The notes: a model not told the origin generated them from the sequence alone. Shown: positions 36,646-48,639, counted from the stretch's first letter. The stretch: 64,000 bases of DNA from Allolobophora icterica (GCA_963556255.1 OY744610.1:62627415-62691414), one strand, 5' to 3'. A program made the numbers and translations.

Positions 36646-38011
36646 TTGTCCTCCATCTTCCTCGAACCTCATCAACCGCTGTTATTAACAACGGCATGAC
36701 ATTTTCTAATATCTGCAAGCTGGTACATGTATCTCTAGATGCAAGTCCCTCATTATATACATATATATATATATTTATATGCACACACACATATCTATCT
36801 ACACACACATAATATATACATATAATTGTATACATAATCACCATAATTACATAGTTATTTTACTGGGGTGCGTTCATATATGCTAAGCAATTATATTTGT
36901 TTGTGTTATACTATCGTGTATATATATATATGTATATATATATTATTTATATATTATATATATATTCAGCGCTTGTGCATATATTGAATAAATTATGAAT
37001 ATATATGCATATGTTTATATCATACAAACAGAAAGACTGTATATATTTTAATAGCCGTCAACAGTTAGAAGATTTTAGAAGTAGTTAGTCTTCTAACTAC
37101 TGTCGTCAATGAATGCATATAAATATATATAATTTTCGTAGAGCACTGTATATCTCATATATGTATATATTTATATGTAATTTAATTAATGGAGATCTGT
37201 ATACTATATTATGGCAGTGATCATTTCTCGTCTCCGCATGGCAGCCATACGATGTCGTTAAATATTTGAAACAGCTGCCAATGGCCGAACGCTGGTGCTG
37301 CCAGGCCCAAGCCTGGATCAAAAAGGAGGGCGACGCTAATGATCTTTGTCACGACATATATAGCGTCGTTAAACAGTAGGCTAGGCCTTAGTTTTAATTA
37401 ACTTAATTTTAAGGCAATTTCTACATCGAGTCAGAATCAACAAAACGACATTAATGTTTCCACATTATTATTACACAGATATGATTTATGTTTTTTTTAT
37501 ATTTTACGAATTAAAATCGAATTTCTCTCCACTTGCAAAAAGGAGATAAAGTTTCGTTGATGAGTTTTGAGATCGTTTCAGCGCAAAAAATAACCATGGA
37601 TTATTTATTATTATTTCTGTAATTCATACGTTATGAACCAGAGTAAAAAAATGTGCTATAGTATTTCATAATAATGCCGCGGCTTGAGACTGCAACCTGG
37701 ATGATCGTTTACTCCTACCTGCTTGGCAACGGTTGCGGTATGGGTTACCATCACCGGTGTGGGTCCAAACGATACTAAGCTTCAAAACGATTATACCTTA
37801 GACCATAACAATCAAAACGCACCTATTCTCAACTCGCGCTCACGATCCGGCGATTTTCTAGAAATTTTTGAAATTCTGTATAGAAACTCCATGTTGACAG
37901 TCGATTTCGCCTTATTTACATAGAACATATATCATTCCGCAATACAATCCTTCCGTAAAGTAATGTGAACCTAGTGCGGACTCTGGATGAACGGTGAAGT
38001 CCAGCACCACA

Positions 38012-38313
38012 GGTGGTGGTGGTGGTGGTGGTGGTGGTGGTGGTGGTGGTGGTGGTGGTGGTGGTGGTGGTGGTGGTGGTGGTGGTGGTGGTGGTGGTGG
38101 TGGTGGTGGTGGTGGTGGTGGTGGTGGTGGTGGTGGTGGTGGTGGTGGTGGTGGTGGTGGTGGTGGTGGTGGTGGTGGTGGTGGTGGTGGTGGTGGTGGT
38201 GGTGGTGGTGGTGGTGGTGGTGGTGGTGGTGGTGGTGGTGGTGGTGGTGGTGGTGGTGGTGGTGGTGGTGGTGGTGGTGGTGGTGGTGGTGGTGGTGGTG
38301 GTGGTGGTGGTGG
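38012..38313. repeat. Perfect (GGT)100 microsatellite
   Basis: Three hundred bases of uninterrupted GGT on the plus strand, that is ACC on the sense strand of the cadherin intron. Apparent poly-Trp, poly-Gly and poly-Val frames are artefacts. Confidence 0.98.
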
Positions 38314-38454
38314 AGAAGATGATTATGATGGCGATGATAAAAAAGCGATGATGCTGATGGTGGTTGTGTCGATGATGATGTTGATAACGAATATGATTAC
38401 AACGACGAAGAAGCCAAAGGCGACGATCATAATAACGACCAACCTCACTGTACT

Positions 38455-38670
38455 GTATAAGTAAGTAAGCAAGTAAGTAAGTAAGAAAATAAGTACGTAG
38501 TAAGTAAGCAAGAAAATAAGTAAGTAGTAAGTAAGCAAGAAAATAAGTTACTGCATAAGAAAATAAGCATGCAGCAATTCAGTAAGAAAGTAAGAAAGTG
38601 AATGAGAGTAAGTAGTAAGTTAGTAAATTGGTAAGTAAGTTATTTAGTAAGTAGGTAAGTAAGTAAGTAG
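38455..38670. repeat. (AGTA)n array beside exon B donor
   Basis: GTAAGTAAGCAAGAAAATAA-type repeats that end 14 bp from the donor at 38684. On the gene's sense strand they read CTTACTTAC. Confidence 0.9.
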
Positions 38671-38684
38671 GACAACGTTCTTAC

Positions 38685-39284
38685 TTCGAAGGCTCCTCTT
38701 CGCGAAGGCGTCGACTGATCGTCCGTTCGCTGCTGGTGGGGGCCAACCAACTCGTACATCTCCAACTTCTTTAGCGCAATTCTCTCATAGATGTCCTCGT
38801 CGGGTCCAGTCCGACCGGCGTTGACCCCAGTCGTCGGTTGAAGGCCACTTCGATTCATCCACCCATCGTCCGTCCTCACTCCCCCTACCACTCCCTTCCC
38901 CCTTCCCGTCACGACCGCCACCCCTCCCGACACCAGAGGACCGTTCCCCGTCTCAGAGCTGATACACCCCGTCGAAGTGTCCTTGACGGTCAACACCTTG
39001 AGGGCCTCCATGCGACAGTTGTACTTGCCAGGGCCGTTCTGGGCGCGGCAGCGTCGACGCCGGAAGGCGCAGACGAGGGCGAGGATGAGGAGGACGAGGA
39101 GGAAGCCAGAGGCGCAGGACACGGCGACGACGACGGAGACCCGGCGGCCGACGAGGGCGAGACTGTCGTACCTGGACTGAGGCAGAAGGGTAGATGTGTG
39201 GTTGACGATGATGCGCAGGCTGAGGGAGGATGAGAGAGACTTGGGTCGGCCGTGGTCTGTTGCTTTCACTTTGAGCAGGGTTAC
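38685..39284 (-). CDS. Protocadherin-like exon B: last cadherin repeat, membrane span, cytoplasmic start
   Basis: The 200 codons lie between a phase-0 acceptor (CTTTTCCATCAG|GTAACC) and a donor (TTCGAA|GTAAGAA). The exon starts VTLLKVKATDHGRPKSLSSS, the end of a cadherin repeat. A hydrophobic span follows (VSVVVAVSCASGFLLVLLIL and ALVCAF, about residues 47-72) with a stop-transfer RRRRCR. The cytoplasmic part has NCRMEALKVLTVKDTS and DEDIYERIALKKLEMYEL, without the catenin-binding tail of classical cadherins. The protein would be a calcium-dependent adhesion receptor at the cell surface. The frame also reads on into AGTA repeats, which is why I end the exon at the donor. It joins exon A in phase 0. 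Confidence 0.85.
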
Positions 39285-39307
39285 CTGATGGAAAAGAAGA
39301 CACGTCA

Positions 39308-39543
39308 CACAGGTAAGACAGGTAGGACAGATAAGAAAAGGTAAGACAGGTAAGACAGGTAAGACAGGTAAAACAGCAGACAGGTAAGACAGGTAGGACA
39401 GGTAAGACAGATTAGACAGGAAAACAGCAAAGACAGATAAGACAGGTAGGACAGATGAGACAGATGAGATAGGTAAGACAAATAAGACAAGTTAAACAGC
39501 AAAGACAGGTAAGACAGGTAGGACAGGTAAGACAGATAAAACA
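39308..39543. repeat. (GGTAAGACA)n array at exon B acceptor
   Basis: About 24 degenerate 9-10-bp units starting some 20 bp from the acceptor. The sense strand reads TGTCTTACC, so the array forms an extended pyrimidine-rich tract upstream of the AG. Confidence 0.9.
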
Positions 39544-39639
39544 TAAGATTCGATCTCTTGAAGCCATTATCGATCACTAAACATCGCAAACGCTTGAAGA
39601 CCATTCTGTATTATTTTCTGTTCGATCACGGTTTCGTTT

Positions 39640-39725
39640 TGTTAGGTCAAGAGCGCCTCTGGTGAGCCTATCTAGAAGTAGATCTATATATAGCCTCTCC
39701 TGAAGTGGCGCTATATAAATTTACA
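39640..39725 (+). repeat. L2/SINE 3' end
   Basis: It has GAGCGCCTCTGGTGAG, then TGAAGTGGCGCTATATAAAT and a degenerate ATTACC tail. This is the plus-oriented version of the 42478-42720 SINE ending. Confidence 0.6.
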
Positions 39726-40027
39726 ATTACCATTACCATATCGCATCAGAAATCAAAAATTCCATTTCTCAGTCTGTGTTTTGTCGAACTGTCTCAGCAG
39801 AGCGAAAGGTCACCAGAGGTCAGGGTCATCGATCATAGGGATTGCAATTCACTGGCTCTCAAGTGTCAGACAAACATCTGCAAGATTCTGCAGCGTACTG
39901 GATATTGAAAACTCTATGCAGACGCACACAACGCTTTCTAGAGGATGAGAAAATGAGATATATAAAATTATAACACATATACACATGTTCACCGACATAC
40001 ATTATATAGCCATACATAGTACATAAA

Positions 40028-40261
40028 TAACAAATACATACATACATGTATATATGCAAACATACATACATTCATTCATACATACATACATTAATAGATA
40101 CATACATTCATACATACACACATTCATATATACATACATTCATTCATACATACATACACAACATACATACATACATACATACATACATACATACATACAT
40201 ACATACATACATACATACATACATACATACATACATACATACTTACTCATTCATTCATTCA
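40028..40261. repeat. (CATA)n microsatellite
   Basis: CATA repeats end in ATTC units at 40245-40262, exactly where the L2/CR1 fragment's 3' hairpin starts. Confidence 0.95.
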
Positions 40262-40440
40262 TTCTGGAAATTTATATAGCGCCCCTTCAAGATACCTACT
40301 CAGGAGCGCTCCCAGTCCAGCCACGGTTAAAAAAGAAACACTTAAGTAATTTATTAAACGCAGGTAAATTATTAAGAAGTAGTAATCGCAGTTCCAGTGG
40401 GAGCCCATTCCAAGTGGAGGGACCCACAACTGAGAAAGCA
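40262..40440 (-). pseudogene. L2/CR1-like LINE C-terminus
   Basis: On the minus strand this reads AFSVVGPSTWNGLPLELRLL, then LKCFFFNRGWTGSAPE and a stop: the last 45 or so residues of an L2/CR1 ORF2. It is followed by the GAGCGCTCCTGAGTAGG / GGGGCGCTATATAAA hairpin and a GAAT tail. It matches 4095-4230 in reading and 10150-10190 in hairpin. Confidence 0.78.
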
Positions 40441-40800
40441 TACATACACACATACATACACACATACATACACACATACATACACACATACATACGGTAC
40501 ATACATACATACATATATACACACACACATACATATATACAATCAATCAATCAACTTCGTTTATTCAATGCAAGCTTACATACATACATACACACATACA
40601 TACATACATACATACATACATACATACATACATACATACATACATACATACATACATACATACCCACACATACATACATACATACACACACACATACATA
40701 CATACATACATACATACATACATACATACATACATACATACATACATACATACATACATACATACATACATACATACATTCATACATACATACACGAATA
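40441..40800. repeat. (CATA)n microsatellite
   Basis: CATA with CACACATA variants, interrupted at 40540-40572 by AATCAATCAATCAA and TTCGTTTATTCAATGCA, also seen at 31560-31600. 40800-41190 has no recognised gene. Confidence 0.93.
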
Positions 40801-41204
40801 ACACATGCATTCTTTGTCCTTTACCAGACGTCGTTAAATAAGCTTCTTCTTAACGGCGCCATATAATATCCAGCCACATACATTCCAAGATAAAAACTGT
40901 TGATGTACAAAGCGAGGGAGTCTCTTATGTCTCTTTCGGAGACATTATTAAGGCTGGCCACAAAAGCCACCTGCGGGCAGGTGGCGTTGCGAGCATTCGG
41001 ATTACGGATATCGGAGGCAGCAGCAGTCCGGTTGCGTCACAAAGAGAACAAAGAAGAGACTGACATGTGGCGCCGCCTTTGAACGTCGCTGGAAGCTAGA
41101 AACGAAACGGAAGGCTATTCGATAATAGCATTAGTGGACATAGTCAGCTCTTAGAGGCAAATTATGTACACACTCACATACATACGACGACACTCACGTA
41201 TATA

Positions 41205-41573
41205 CAGGGCTGTAGTGGTAAAATTTGAGGTGAGTATACGCTACCGGTGACCAGCGGCGTAAAAAAAAATTTTAAGACCTTTTTTTAGGAAAAATTTCAG
41301 ACTTTTCACCAATTCTCATAAAATTTTCAGACTTTTGACGATTTTGTCTCTGAAAAAGTTGATGACCTTTTTTTTTTTTTTTTTTTTTTTTTAGTCATTC
41401 GCCCTAAAAACCTTTAAAAACCTCTCTTTTTTTGAAAAATTTTCCTTCCCAGAGGTAAGTATACGCTGTATACCCGCGTATACCCTCGTCTACAGCCATG
41501 GGTATACGCTCTCAAATTTCTCTAGAGGTAAGTATACGCTGTATACCCGCGTATACGCTCGACTACAGCCCTG
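41205..41573. mobile_element. hAT-like non-autonomous element with 8-bp TSD
   Basis: The flanks are CGTATATA (41197-41204 and 41574-41581). The termini are CAGGGCTGTAG and CTACAGCCCTG. The right end is duplicated inside the element: an AGAGGTAAGTATACGCTGTA block occurs at about 41452 and 41523, each followed by a CTACAGCC. It is 369 bp and non-coding. A (TA)n tract follows. Confidence 0.88.
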
Positions 41574-41574
41574 C

Positions 41575-41629
<55 letters not shown>

Positions 41630-41734
41630 TTATATATATTATATATATGTATATAATATATATATATGCATATGAACATATACATATACCAAGTAAGTAA
41701 GTAAATAAGTACCTGTCTTGCCTGTCCTAAGTAT

Positions 41735-41860
41735 AGGGGGATAGATTAGTGGTAACACTCATGGCCAGGAGAGCATAAGGTACGCGGATCGATTCCCGTA
41801 ACCCCTCTCTTGGGCGGCGCCTTGCATGGCTGCCAAACCGTGTGTTAAATTAAGATCTTG
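41735..41860 (+). repeat. tRNA-like SINE head
   Basis: Box A-like TTAGTGGTAACAC and box B-like GGATCGATTCCC, between GGGGGA and ACCCCTC that could pair as an acceptor stem. It lacks a normal anticodon arm and is followed by GGCGGCGCCTTGCATGGC, so I call a SINE and not a tRNA gene. Confidence 0.5.
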
Positions 41861-41934
41861 ATCGTACTGTCATGTTTCAATGTAATCTTACTGCGTACTT
41901 GTCAGTTTGAATTAATAAAGAATATCATAAAATA

Positions 41935-42470
41935 TTCTTAGTTTAACTATTTTGACAAAACGCACATTGGTGTATATTACACGTAAATTAGCAGTTTGCA
42001 AGTTACAGAATCCGAACTGTTAGTGTGTCTACTATCAGCCTTGGATGACTGTGCTGTGCGTGTCTGCGGGAGTTCGTCAGTGGCGACTCTTTAAGATGCG
42101 CCAAATCTGACCGGGCTTTTCCAATGGATCGAGTCTTGATTGCAAATGATGGGGCATTATGAAAATGGCGGCATAGAAGTCACAAGATTAGATTAGATTG
42201 GTTTGGATTAGGATTAGGATTAGGATTAGAACCAGAGTCTTAGACTGAGTAGCAGACGATTTCACCATTGAACTCTACAGTAACCAGACGACAATCGACA
42301 TATTAATATACTATATATTTATGCTAGTATTCATGATCGATCATGAATATTAATATGCATGAATGTTAATATTCATGAACATTAATATTCATGAGATCTA
42401 CTTTGACAGCGACTTGGTTCGTTACTCGTTAACGACGCTGTCGTAACAAGGACGACTGGATGGATGGATC
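41935..42470 (+). repeat. Local direct repeat, copy 1
   Basis: It matches 43945-44545: TTGACAAAACGCAC, AATCCGAACTGTTAGTGTGT, GGGCTTTTCCAATGGATC, ATGATGGGGCATTATGAAAA, then GGATTAGGATTAGG, the ATTCATGATCGATCATGAAT palindromes and ACGACGCTGTCGTAACAAGG. A part also appears at 48285-48340. Confidence 0.85.
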
Positions 42471-42477
42471 GAGATTT

Positions 42478-42720
42478 TATTTATTTATTTATTTCGGATA
42501 TTTCTATAGCGCCTCTCGAAGTCAACTACTACTCAGAGGCGCTCCCGACTACAGCATTTGATACTGTGCCGGAATTTTCACGCCGAAGCGCCACGAGCAA
42601 TTGCGAGTGAAGGACTTGCCCAAGGTCCGTACGCAGCGGCTAGAGTGGGATTCGAACCTGCAACCCTCCGGTCACAAGGCGCCGAACTTACCACTGAGCC
42701 ACCACACCGACCTCGACCGT
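42478..42720 (-). repeat. Near-complete tRNA-headed SINE with L2-type tail
   Basis: On the minus strand there is a tRNA-like head (box A TGGCTCAGTGGTA, box B GGTTCGAATCCC), a body with GACCTTGGGCAAGTCCTTCA, the hairpin GAGCGCCTCTGAGTAG / CGAGAGGCGCTATAG, and a (AAAT)n tail. The 3' hairpin is that of the L2/CR1 LINE at 10105-10700. Length is about 240 bp, the usual size for a SINE. Confidence 0.8.
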
Positions 42721-42839
42721 GTTACTGTGATATCTGCTGATCGTCATGTATGCGTTTCTTAAATATCTACTGCGAAAGCGCAAAAGACTATTTCGACGGA
42801 ACCACCATGAGGCTGCTGCAGCCATTGTGGACCGAAAAA

Positions 42840-43625
42840 ATCGTATCATCAACATCTTATGGCAACAAAGGCCGTTGACGTCGACAGAAATTATTTTAAA
42901 CAGTTCTCACCGTACAGTGCAGCTTTCTTTAATTCAATGAATAATACAGGGTCATTTTTCTGCTTTTACTTATAGGGCGAATATCACAGTTAAAATGATG
43001 TTTATAATTATTTAAAACCGTTCTCACCGCTCATAAATATTATATGCAATAATGACTTTAGGCTTCAGCAATATGGAATATTGGCGACGAGACGAGACTC
43101 AGAAGGATATAACGAGGTGTATAGGTGAATTAAAGGTGTTGAAAGAGAACCTAATATTTCATAGTAGTGGCGGAGTAAAGTTTCCCAACTCAAAGAAAGG
43201 TGTCTAAACAGGCCAAGCAATATTATTATTATTTAAAGTTCAACGACATCTTCTGGCTGCCAGGAGCGCCGACGTCTATTTCGCCTTGTTTGTAGAAATC
43301 TGTGGACGAACTGAACGAAACTGAATGGATGGAGTCAGAGTTTATAATGACATCTGGTGGCAAAAAGGGACGTTATTTTGGATTAATACATCTCTCTCCT
43401 TGAACTCAATATCCGCGCCATCTCGTGTCCATTTTACGAGTCTGTATATTCTCGGGGCCGAGCTTATTATCTGGTGTTGGAACTTCCGATGCTACATTAT
43501 AACTAAAGGCAACGTCGACGAAAACGACTCTGGCCATCGCAAGATGTCGTTTTAACGCTTCTGCGAATGTTTATATTAAGATCAGTTTAGACACCTTTAA
43601 ATCGGTTAGTACACACCAAATATAC
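42840..43625. repeat. Dispersed repeats with LINE-tail cores
   Basis: Inverted cores occur at about 42843-42882 and 43228-43272, and a related TCGCAAGATGTCGTTTTAAC at 43535. A 270-bp block (43350-43625: TCCGCGCCATCTCGTGTC, CTTCCGATGCTACATTATAA, TTTAGACACCTTTAAATCGG) recurs at 44610-44880 and partly at 45190-45340. No gene. Confidence 0.65.
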
Positions 43626-43679
43626 TTTCGTTTTGTAATGCTTTTCTGTAAGTGTGATTGACGATTTTGTCTTAAAGAG

Positions 43680-43850
43680 ATCAAGGTAACGGTTTGCAGC
43701 CGCGAGATGTCGTTAAACTTCGTTGCAATACAGAAAATAATGCTATGCAGATAGCAACATTGTATTTTATTGTATTTGGAAATTTGGTAAGCGCCTCTAG
43801 ACAGTAGAAGCTATTCAGAGGCGCTCTCAACGTGGGATCCACGGGTAAAC
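43680..43850. repeat. Core fragment and L2/SINE 3' hairpin
   Basis: GCAGCCGCGAGATGTCGTTAAA at 43696, then on the minus strand a GAGCGCCTCTGAATAGC / AGAGGCGC hairpin (43790-43830) with a degenerate AATAC tail. Confidence 0.55.
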
Positions 43851-43944
43851 GATGTGTATATACATGCATTATATACATGTACATATATATGTGCATAAGA
43901 ACATATACAAACATACAGTAAGTAAGTAAGTAAGCATATTCTTA

Positions 43945-44545
43945 TTTTAACCAGTTGACAAAACGCACCCTGGTGAATATTACACGTAAATTATCAGTTT
44001 GCAAATTACAGAATCCGAACTGTTAGTGTGTCTACTATCAGCCTTGGATGCGAATCCATCGACTGTGTTGTGCGTATCTGCGGGAGCTCACCAGTGGCGA
44101 CTCTTTAAGATGCGTCAAATCTGACCGGGCTTTTCCAATGGATCTAGTCTAGATGAAACTGAGTAACTGAGTAAGTAAGCAAGTAAGTAAGTAAGTGAGT
44201 AGTTAAGTAAGTAAATGATGGGGCATTATGAAAACGGCGGCATAGAAGTCAATATATTAGATTGGTCTGGATTGGATTATGATTAGGATTAGGATTAGAT
44301 TAGACTCAGAGTCTCAGACTCAGTGGCAGACGATTTCACCATTGAGCTCTGCAGTACCCAAACGACAATCGACATAATTATATACTTTTCAGTATTCATG
44401 ATCGATCATGAATATTAATATGCATGAATATTAATATTCATGACCAATAATATTCATGAGATCTACTTCTACAGAGACTTGGTTAGTTACTCTGTAACGA
44501 CGCTGTCATAACAAGGACGACTGGATGCCATGTGGATGGACGGAT
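43945..44545 (+). repeat. Local direct repeat, copy 2 (with GTAAG insert)
   Basis: Same unit as 41935-42470, about 2 kb away, interrupted at 44160-44215 by AGTAAGTAAGCAAGTAAGTA-type repeats that copy 1 lacks. The duplicated AT palindromes lie at 44395-44460. Confidence 0.85.
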
Positions 44546-44554
44546 GGATCGGGA

Positions 44555-45735
44555 TTTTAACGACATCTTATGGCAACAAAGGCCGTTGACGTCGACAGAA
44601 ATTATTTAGGATTAATAGAGCTCTTTCCTTGAACTTAATATCCGCGCCATCTCGTGTCGATTTTACAAGTCTGTATATTATTGGGTGCCGAGATGATCAT
44701 CCGGTGTTTGAATTTCCGATGCTGTATTTTTATTTAAGGCGACGTCAACGAAAACGACCCTGGCCACCGCAAGATGTCGTTTCAACCCTGTTGCGAATGA
44801 TTATATCAGGCTCAGTTTAGACACCTTTAAATCGGTTGTTTCGCACTAAATATACTCGCTTTGCATTAAAAGCTCAAAATATTATAACAAGTACTGCGAA
44901 TTTCAGTTGTATTATGTCCTACGAATAATAAGAACGGTTTAAAATATTTAGAAAGGTCTTTATTAAATGTGCTATTCGCCTATAAGAGAAAATAATCAGA
45001 AGCGCGGTCCTGTAAATATAATAGAACTGTTCAAACTAATGTCTGTCTACGTCAGTGTCCTTTGTTGCCATAAGATATCGTTAACCGGTTCAAAACTCCG
45101 CCACTGTCCGTACTCGAGTGACAGAGCGTTGTTAAACAGTTACTGAACTTCCAAGTGATAATTACCTATATACTGACCAAGGTTGGTGTAAAAATATCCG
45201 ATGCTACATTATAACTAAAGCAACGTCGACGAAAGCGACCCTGGCCACCGCAAGATGTCGTTTTAACGCTGCTGCGAATAAATATATTAGGCTCAGTTTA
45301 GACACCTTCAAATCGTTTGATACACACCGAATATATTTTCCTGCACAGCACAAACAGCAATTACATTCGCTTTGTGCATAATTATCAACAACAACGTTTT
45401 GCAGCCGCAAGATGCCGTTAAACACTTGAAAGTATTGATAGTGCCAACCCCGAGGAGGAGGGATCCAGAGTATAACGACATCTGTGGCAACAAGGCCGCT
45501 GACGTCGGCAAGAATTATTTCGAACAGTTCTCACCGTTCGTATGGCAGAATACATGTACATCTCCAAAGACGATTAGCGTCGCCCTCCTCGTTATCCAGA
45601 CAATGGTCTGGCGCTACCAATTACAATTACCGATTGTTTGGTTAGTTACTGTTTAACGACGCAGTGTTATCATAACAAAGACGATTATCGTCTCCCTCCT
45701 CCTTTATCCAGGCTTCGGACTGGCACCAGTTGAAA
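44555..45735. repeat. Cluster of dispersed repeat ends
   Basis: It contains cores at 44557-44597, 44765-44790, 45040-45080, 45245-45270, 45398-45422 and 45475-45515, plus two GACGATTAGCGTCGCCCTCC-type blocks (45575-45635, 45685-45730) that end in a GGACTGGCAC-like stretch. 45735-46290 is unique, with no coding signal I can support. Confidence 0.6.
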
Positions 45736-46294
45736 TAAGTAGATTCAACTGGGTTCTTTTTATCTTCTGCCCGACCGAACTGCAAAATAGCGCTAATCAA
45801 ATGTTGACAATTTCCGTCGATGTAATCGTGCATATAGAAGGGACCGTGTTGTCCCAGTTTCCCCCGTTCTAATTCTACAACGTTTGGTAATTGGAAATTA
45901 ATTAACTCCGCCCGGACTAAAGCCCCCAACCTTCCATCAACGAGCCCCCTTCTCTCTGTGAAGACTACCCCCACTGCGCGCGCTTCAGTGGATGCGTTGC
46001 GTCAACGTGATGTATTATTCCGCGTGTGAGACAGCTGCGTATTAGTCCGCCTGTGAAAAGGCATTACGTTTGACTGCGCCAGTTAATTTGTCGAGGCGAA
46101 TTTGCGGATGGTGGATGAAAATGGGAAATTGGGGGAGGGTGTGGAGGGAGGATGGGAGCGGGGATTCAGAGTGGTGTAGATTTAGGATTGGGGCGTATAT
46201 GGTGGTGGAGAGGAAGAAGAGACGTACGGGTCAGAGGTTGGGTGAGTTGGTCACAAGTGAGGTTTGCTGGCGGACGGTATAGTACTATAGTTGA

Positions 46295-46725
46295 TATAAT
46301 GCAATGTGATTTTAATGCAATTCGGTGGAATGTGATTTAATTTCAATGCGATTCGGTGGAATGTGATTTAATAGTATGTGATTTAATGCAATGTGATTTA
46401 ATTTCAATGCAATTTGGTGGAATGTGATATAATGCGAGGTGATCCAGTGCAATGTGATTTAAGGCAATGCGATTCACTGCAATGTGATTTAATTTCAATG
46501 CGATTAACTGCAATGTGATTTAATTTCAATGCGATTCCGTGGAATGTGATTTAATAGTATATGATTTAATGCAATGTGATTTACTGAAAGTGATTTAATG
46601 CAATGTGATCTGACGCAATGCGGTTCAGTGGAATGCGATATAGTACAATGTGGTTTATGGATATGTGATTTATTGCAATGTGATTGAATTCAACGTGAGT
46701 CGATGAAATGTGATATAGCAGAGTC
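46295..46725. repeat. 15-bp-class minisatellite GCAATGTGATTTAAT
   Basis: About 25-28 degenerate units, some with GGAATGTGATT or TTTCAATGCGATT variants. It lies about 300 bp downstream of the exon A donor. Confidence 0.88.
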
Positions 46726-47025
46726 AGTAGCTAGCTCCTTCGAGGATGCATTGTTTTCTGGATCAGTTGTCAACACAAATCCTAACAATGGTTTGTATTG
46801 TATCGCGTTGTATTGAGTACTACTGCATTGTGTAGTATTGTATTCCATTTGCTATTGTACTGGATTCAATCGTTTTGTATCGAAAATACTCGTCGGGGTT
46901 GGGAAGAACCCTCCACCTGGGAAGCGGGTGGGTAAGAGCAGCGCCCAGGATTCCGACACTCCTCCCTACTGTTAAAATTTTAACTCTTTCTCAGGCCACC
47001 ATTCCTAAATCGTCGAGGCACTTAC

Positions 47026-47977
47026 CCGATTGTCGACATCGCCATGGAAACCACGGGTGAGCGTAATGAGACCACGTGCGCGGTCAATGGCGAACAGTTC
47101 CGGGTCTTCGCCGTCATCGAGAGAATAGGAGATCCTCGCATTATCGCCCACATCCGGATCAACGGCCTTAACGGAAGTGACGACGTGCCCTCTGGCGGCC
47201 AGATTCGACACGAGAACCGCGAAGTCGTCTTCCGGTTGCACGAAAACCGGCTCGCAGTCGTTGACGTCACCGACGGTTACCATGACGACCGTCGTTGAGC
47301 TTAGCGACTGTGTGTTGTCGTCACGGACAACGGCTACCAGGTGATAGGCGTCCTGGTCCTCTCGGTCGAGGGTCCGTGTCGTGGTCACGATGCCCAGCTT
47401 CCGGTCCACGGAGAAGGCGTCTGAGAGACTTCCGCTGTCGAGCAGGCTGAACGAGAACTGGTCGTAGGGAGGGGAGTCGGAGTCCTTGGCGCTGATCTTA
47501 CCCACCCGCTCACCAGGGGGGCGGTTCTCCCCAACCCCGAAGGAGTACGTCGGCGAGAGAAAGGAGGGTCTCTCGTCGTTGACGTCCAGTACGTTCAGTT
47601 CAACGATCGCAGTACCGGTACGGGTCGGAGTACCAGAGTCGCTTGCGTAGACGTCGAAGCGGTAGTGAGCCTGTTCCTCCCGGTTCAACGAGGCCTTGGC
47701 GGTGATCAGTCCCGTCTCCGGGTCTACGCCGAAGTACGCCCGCGGTGCGTCGGGGAGGGAGTACGTGACCTTGGCGTTTTCCGCAAGGTCAAGGTCGACG
47801 GCGTTGACCTGGACGACGGCCACTCCTATGTAGTTGTTTTCGAGGAGGTCGGCGACGTAGATGGGTTTAGAGAACTGGGGGCTGTTGTCGTTAACATCGC
47901 TGACTTCGACGAGGAGCTTACGGACGCAGGGCAGAGGAGGCTGGCCACCATCTTGGCACGAAAGCAACAGGTTGTAT
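47026..47977 (-). CDS. Protocadherin-like exon A: cadherin ectodomain repeats
   Basis: The 952-bp exon lies between a phase-2 acceptor (TTACCTGCTTCAG|ATACAAC) and a phase-0 donor (AATCGG|GTAAGTG). It encodes 317 residues: the end of one repeat closing in DVNDNSP (about residue 31), two full repeats closing in DVNDERP and DVNDCEP, and most of a fourth that finishes in exon B. Ca2+-binding motifs are present (VDLDLAENA, LDREDQ, VDPDVGDNA), although the linkers DVNDERP and DVNDCEP differ from DXNDN. It is the outer, calcium-stiffened part of a cell-cell adhesion protein. Upstream exons with signal peptide and first repeats are not found in the remaining 16 kb and may lie beyond the window. Confidence 0.93.
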
Positions 47978-48042
47978 CTGAAGCAGGTAATTGTTATATT
48001 CGGTATTGAAATGTAAATGGCAGGTGAACGAAATTGTAACAA

Positions 48043-48275
48043 ATAGTAAGTAAGTAAGTAAGTGAGTAAGTAAGTAAGTAAGTAGTGAGTAGGTCAGTAA
48101 GTAAATGAGTAAGTAAGCAAATGAGTAAGTAAGTGAGTAAGGAAATCAATAAGTAATTAAGTAAGTAAGTAGTTAAGCAAGTAAGTAAGTAGGTGAGTAA
48201 CTGAGTAAGTAAGTAAGCAAGTAAGTAAGTGAGTAGTTAAGGCAGTAAATGAGTTAGTAATCAGAAAATACGTAA
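48043..48275. repeat. (AGTA)n array at exon A acceptor
   Basis: GTAAGTAAGTGAGTAAG-type repeats starting about 65 bp upstream (sense strand) of the acceptor. 48275-48640 is unique apart from a short piece of the 41935 repeat. Confidence 0.9.
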
Positions 48276-48639
48276 GCAGGTGAATACATATATTCTGTAT
48301 TAACCAGTTGCTAATCGCACTGTGTGGTACACACATAGATAAACACAGTTAAAAAGTATATAACATCCTAACAAAAAATGTTTTGAACAAGTATTCAAAC
48401 AAGTAAACAATCTGACACAATATGATTTAAGACAATTCGTTACATTTCAGCCACGGTCCTGTCATAGAAGATGGTTATATGCACTGATGTGTGCTTTAAG
48501 AGTCAAACATTTAGTGTAGAAATGCCAGAGAAACCTGGAAGGGTGCAAGAGGAACGATAAATAAAAGAAAGAAAACATACACAGACTCCCTCACAATCAG
48601 CATTCAATTAGTTCAGATAATTGTACCTCTCTCTGTCTG

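Larger units (their letters stand above)
39285..47025 (-). other. Cadherin intron A-B (7.7 kb)
   Basis: The intron begins CGG|GTAAGTG at 47025 and ends TTTTCCATCAG at 39285. Both junctions are phase 0. It is filled by LINE and SINE scraps, microsatellites, one hAT-like element and a local direct duplication. Confidence 0.8.

Noticed and set aside
40046..40866. Thr-His-Ile-Tyr and Met-Tyr-Val-Cys repeat proteins in CATA arrays (also 51490-52255)
   Set aside because: Tetranucleotide repeats without stops are open in every frame. Not genes.
42200..42235. Interstitial telomere repeat
   Set aside because: The unit is GGATTA in only four copies, and also at 44285 as part of the local duplication. 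Too few for a telomeric relic.
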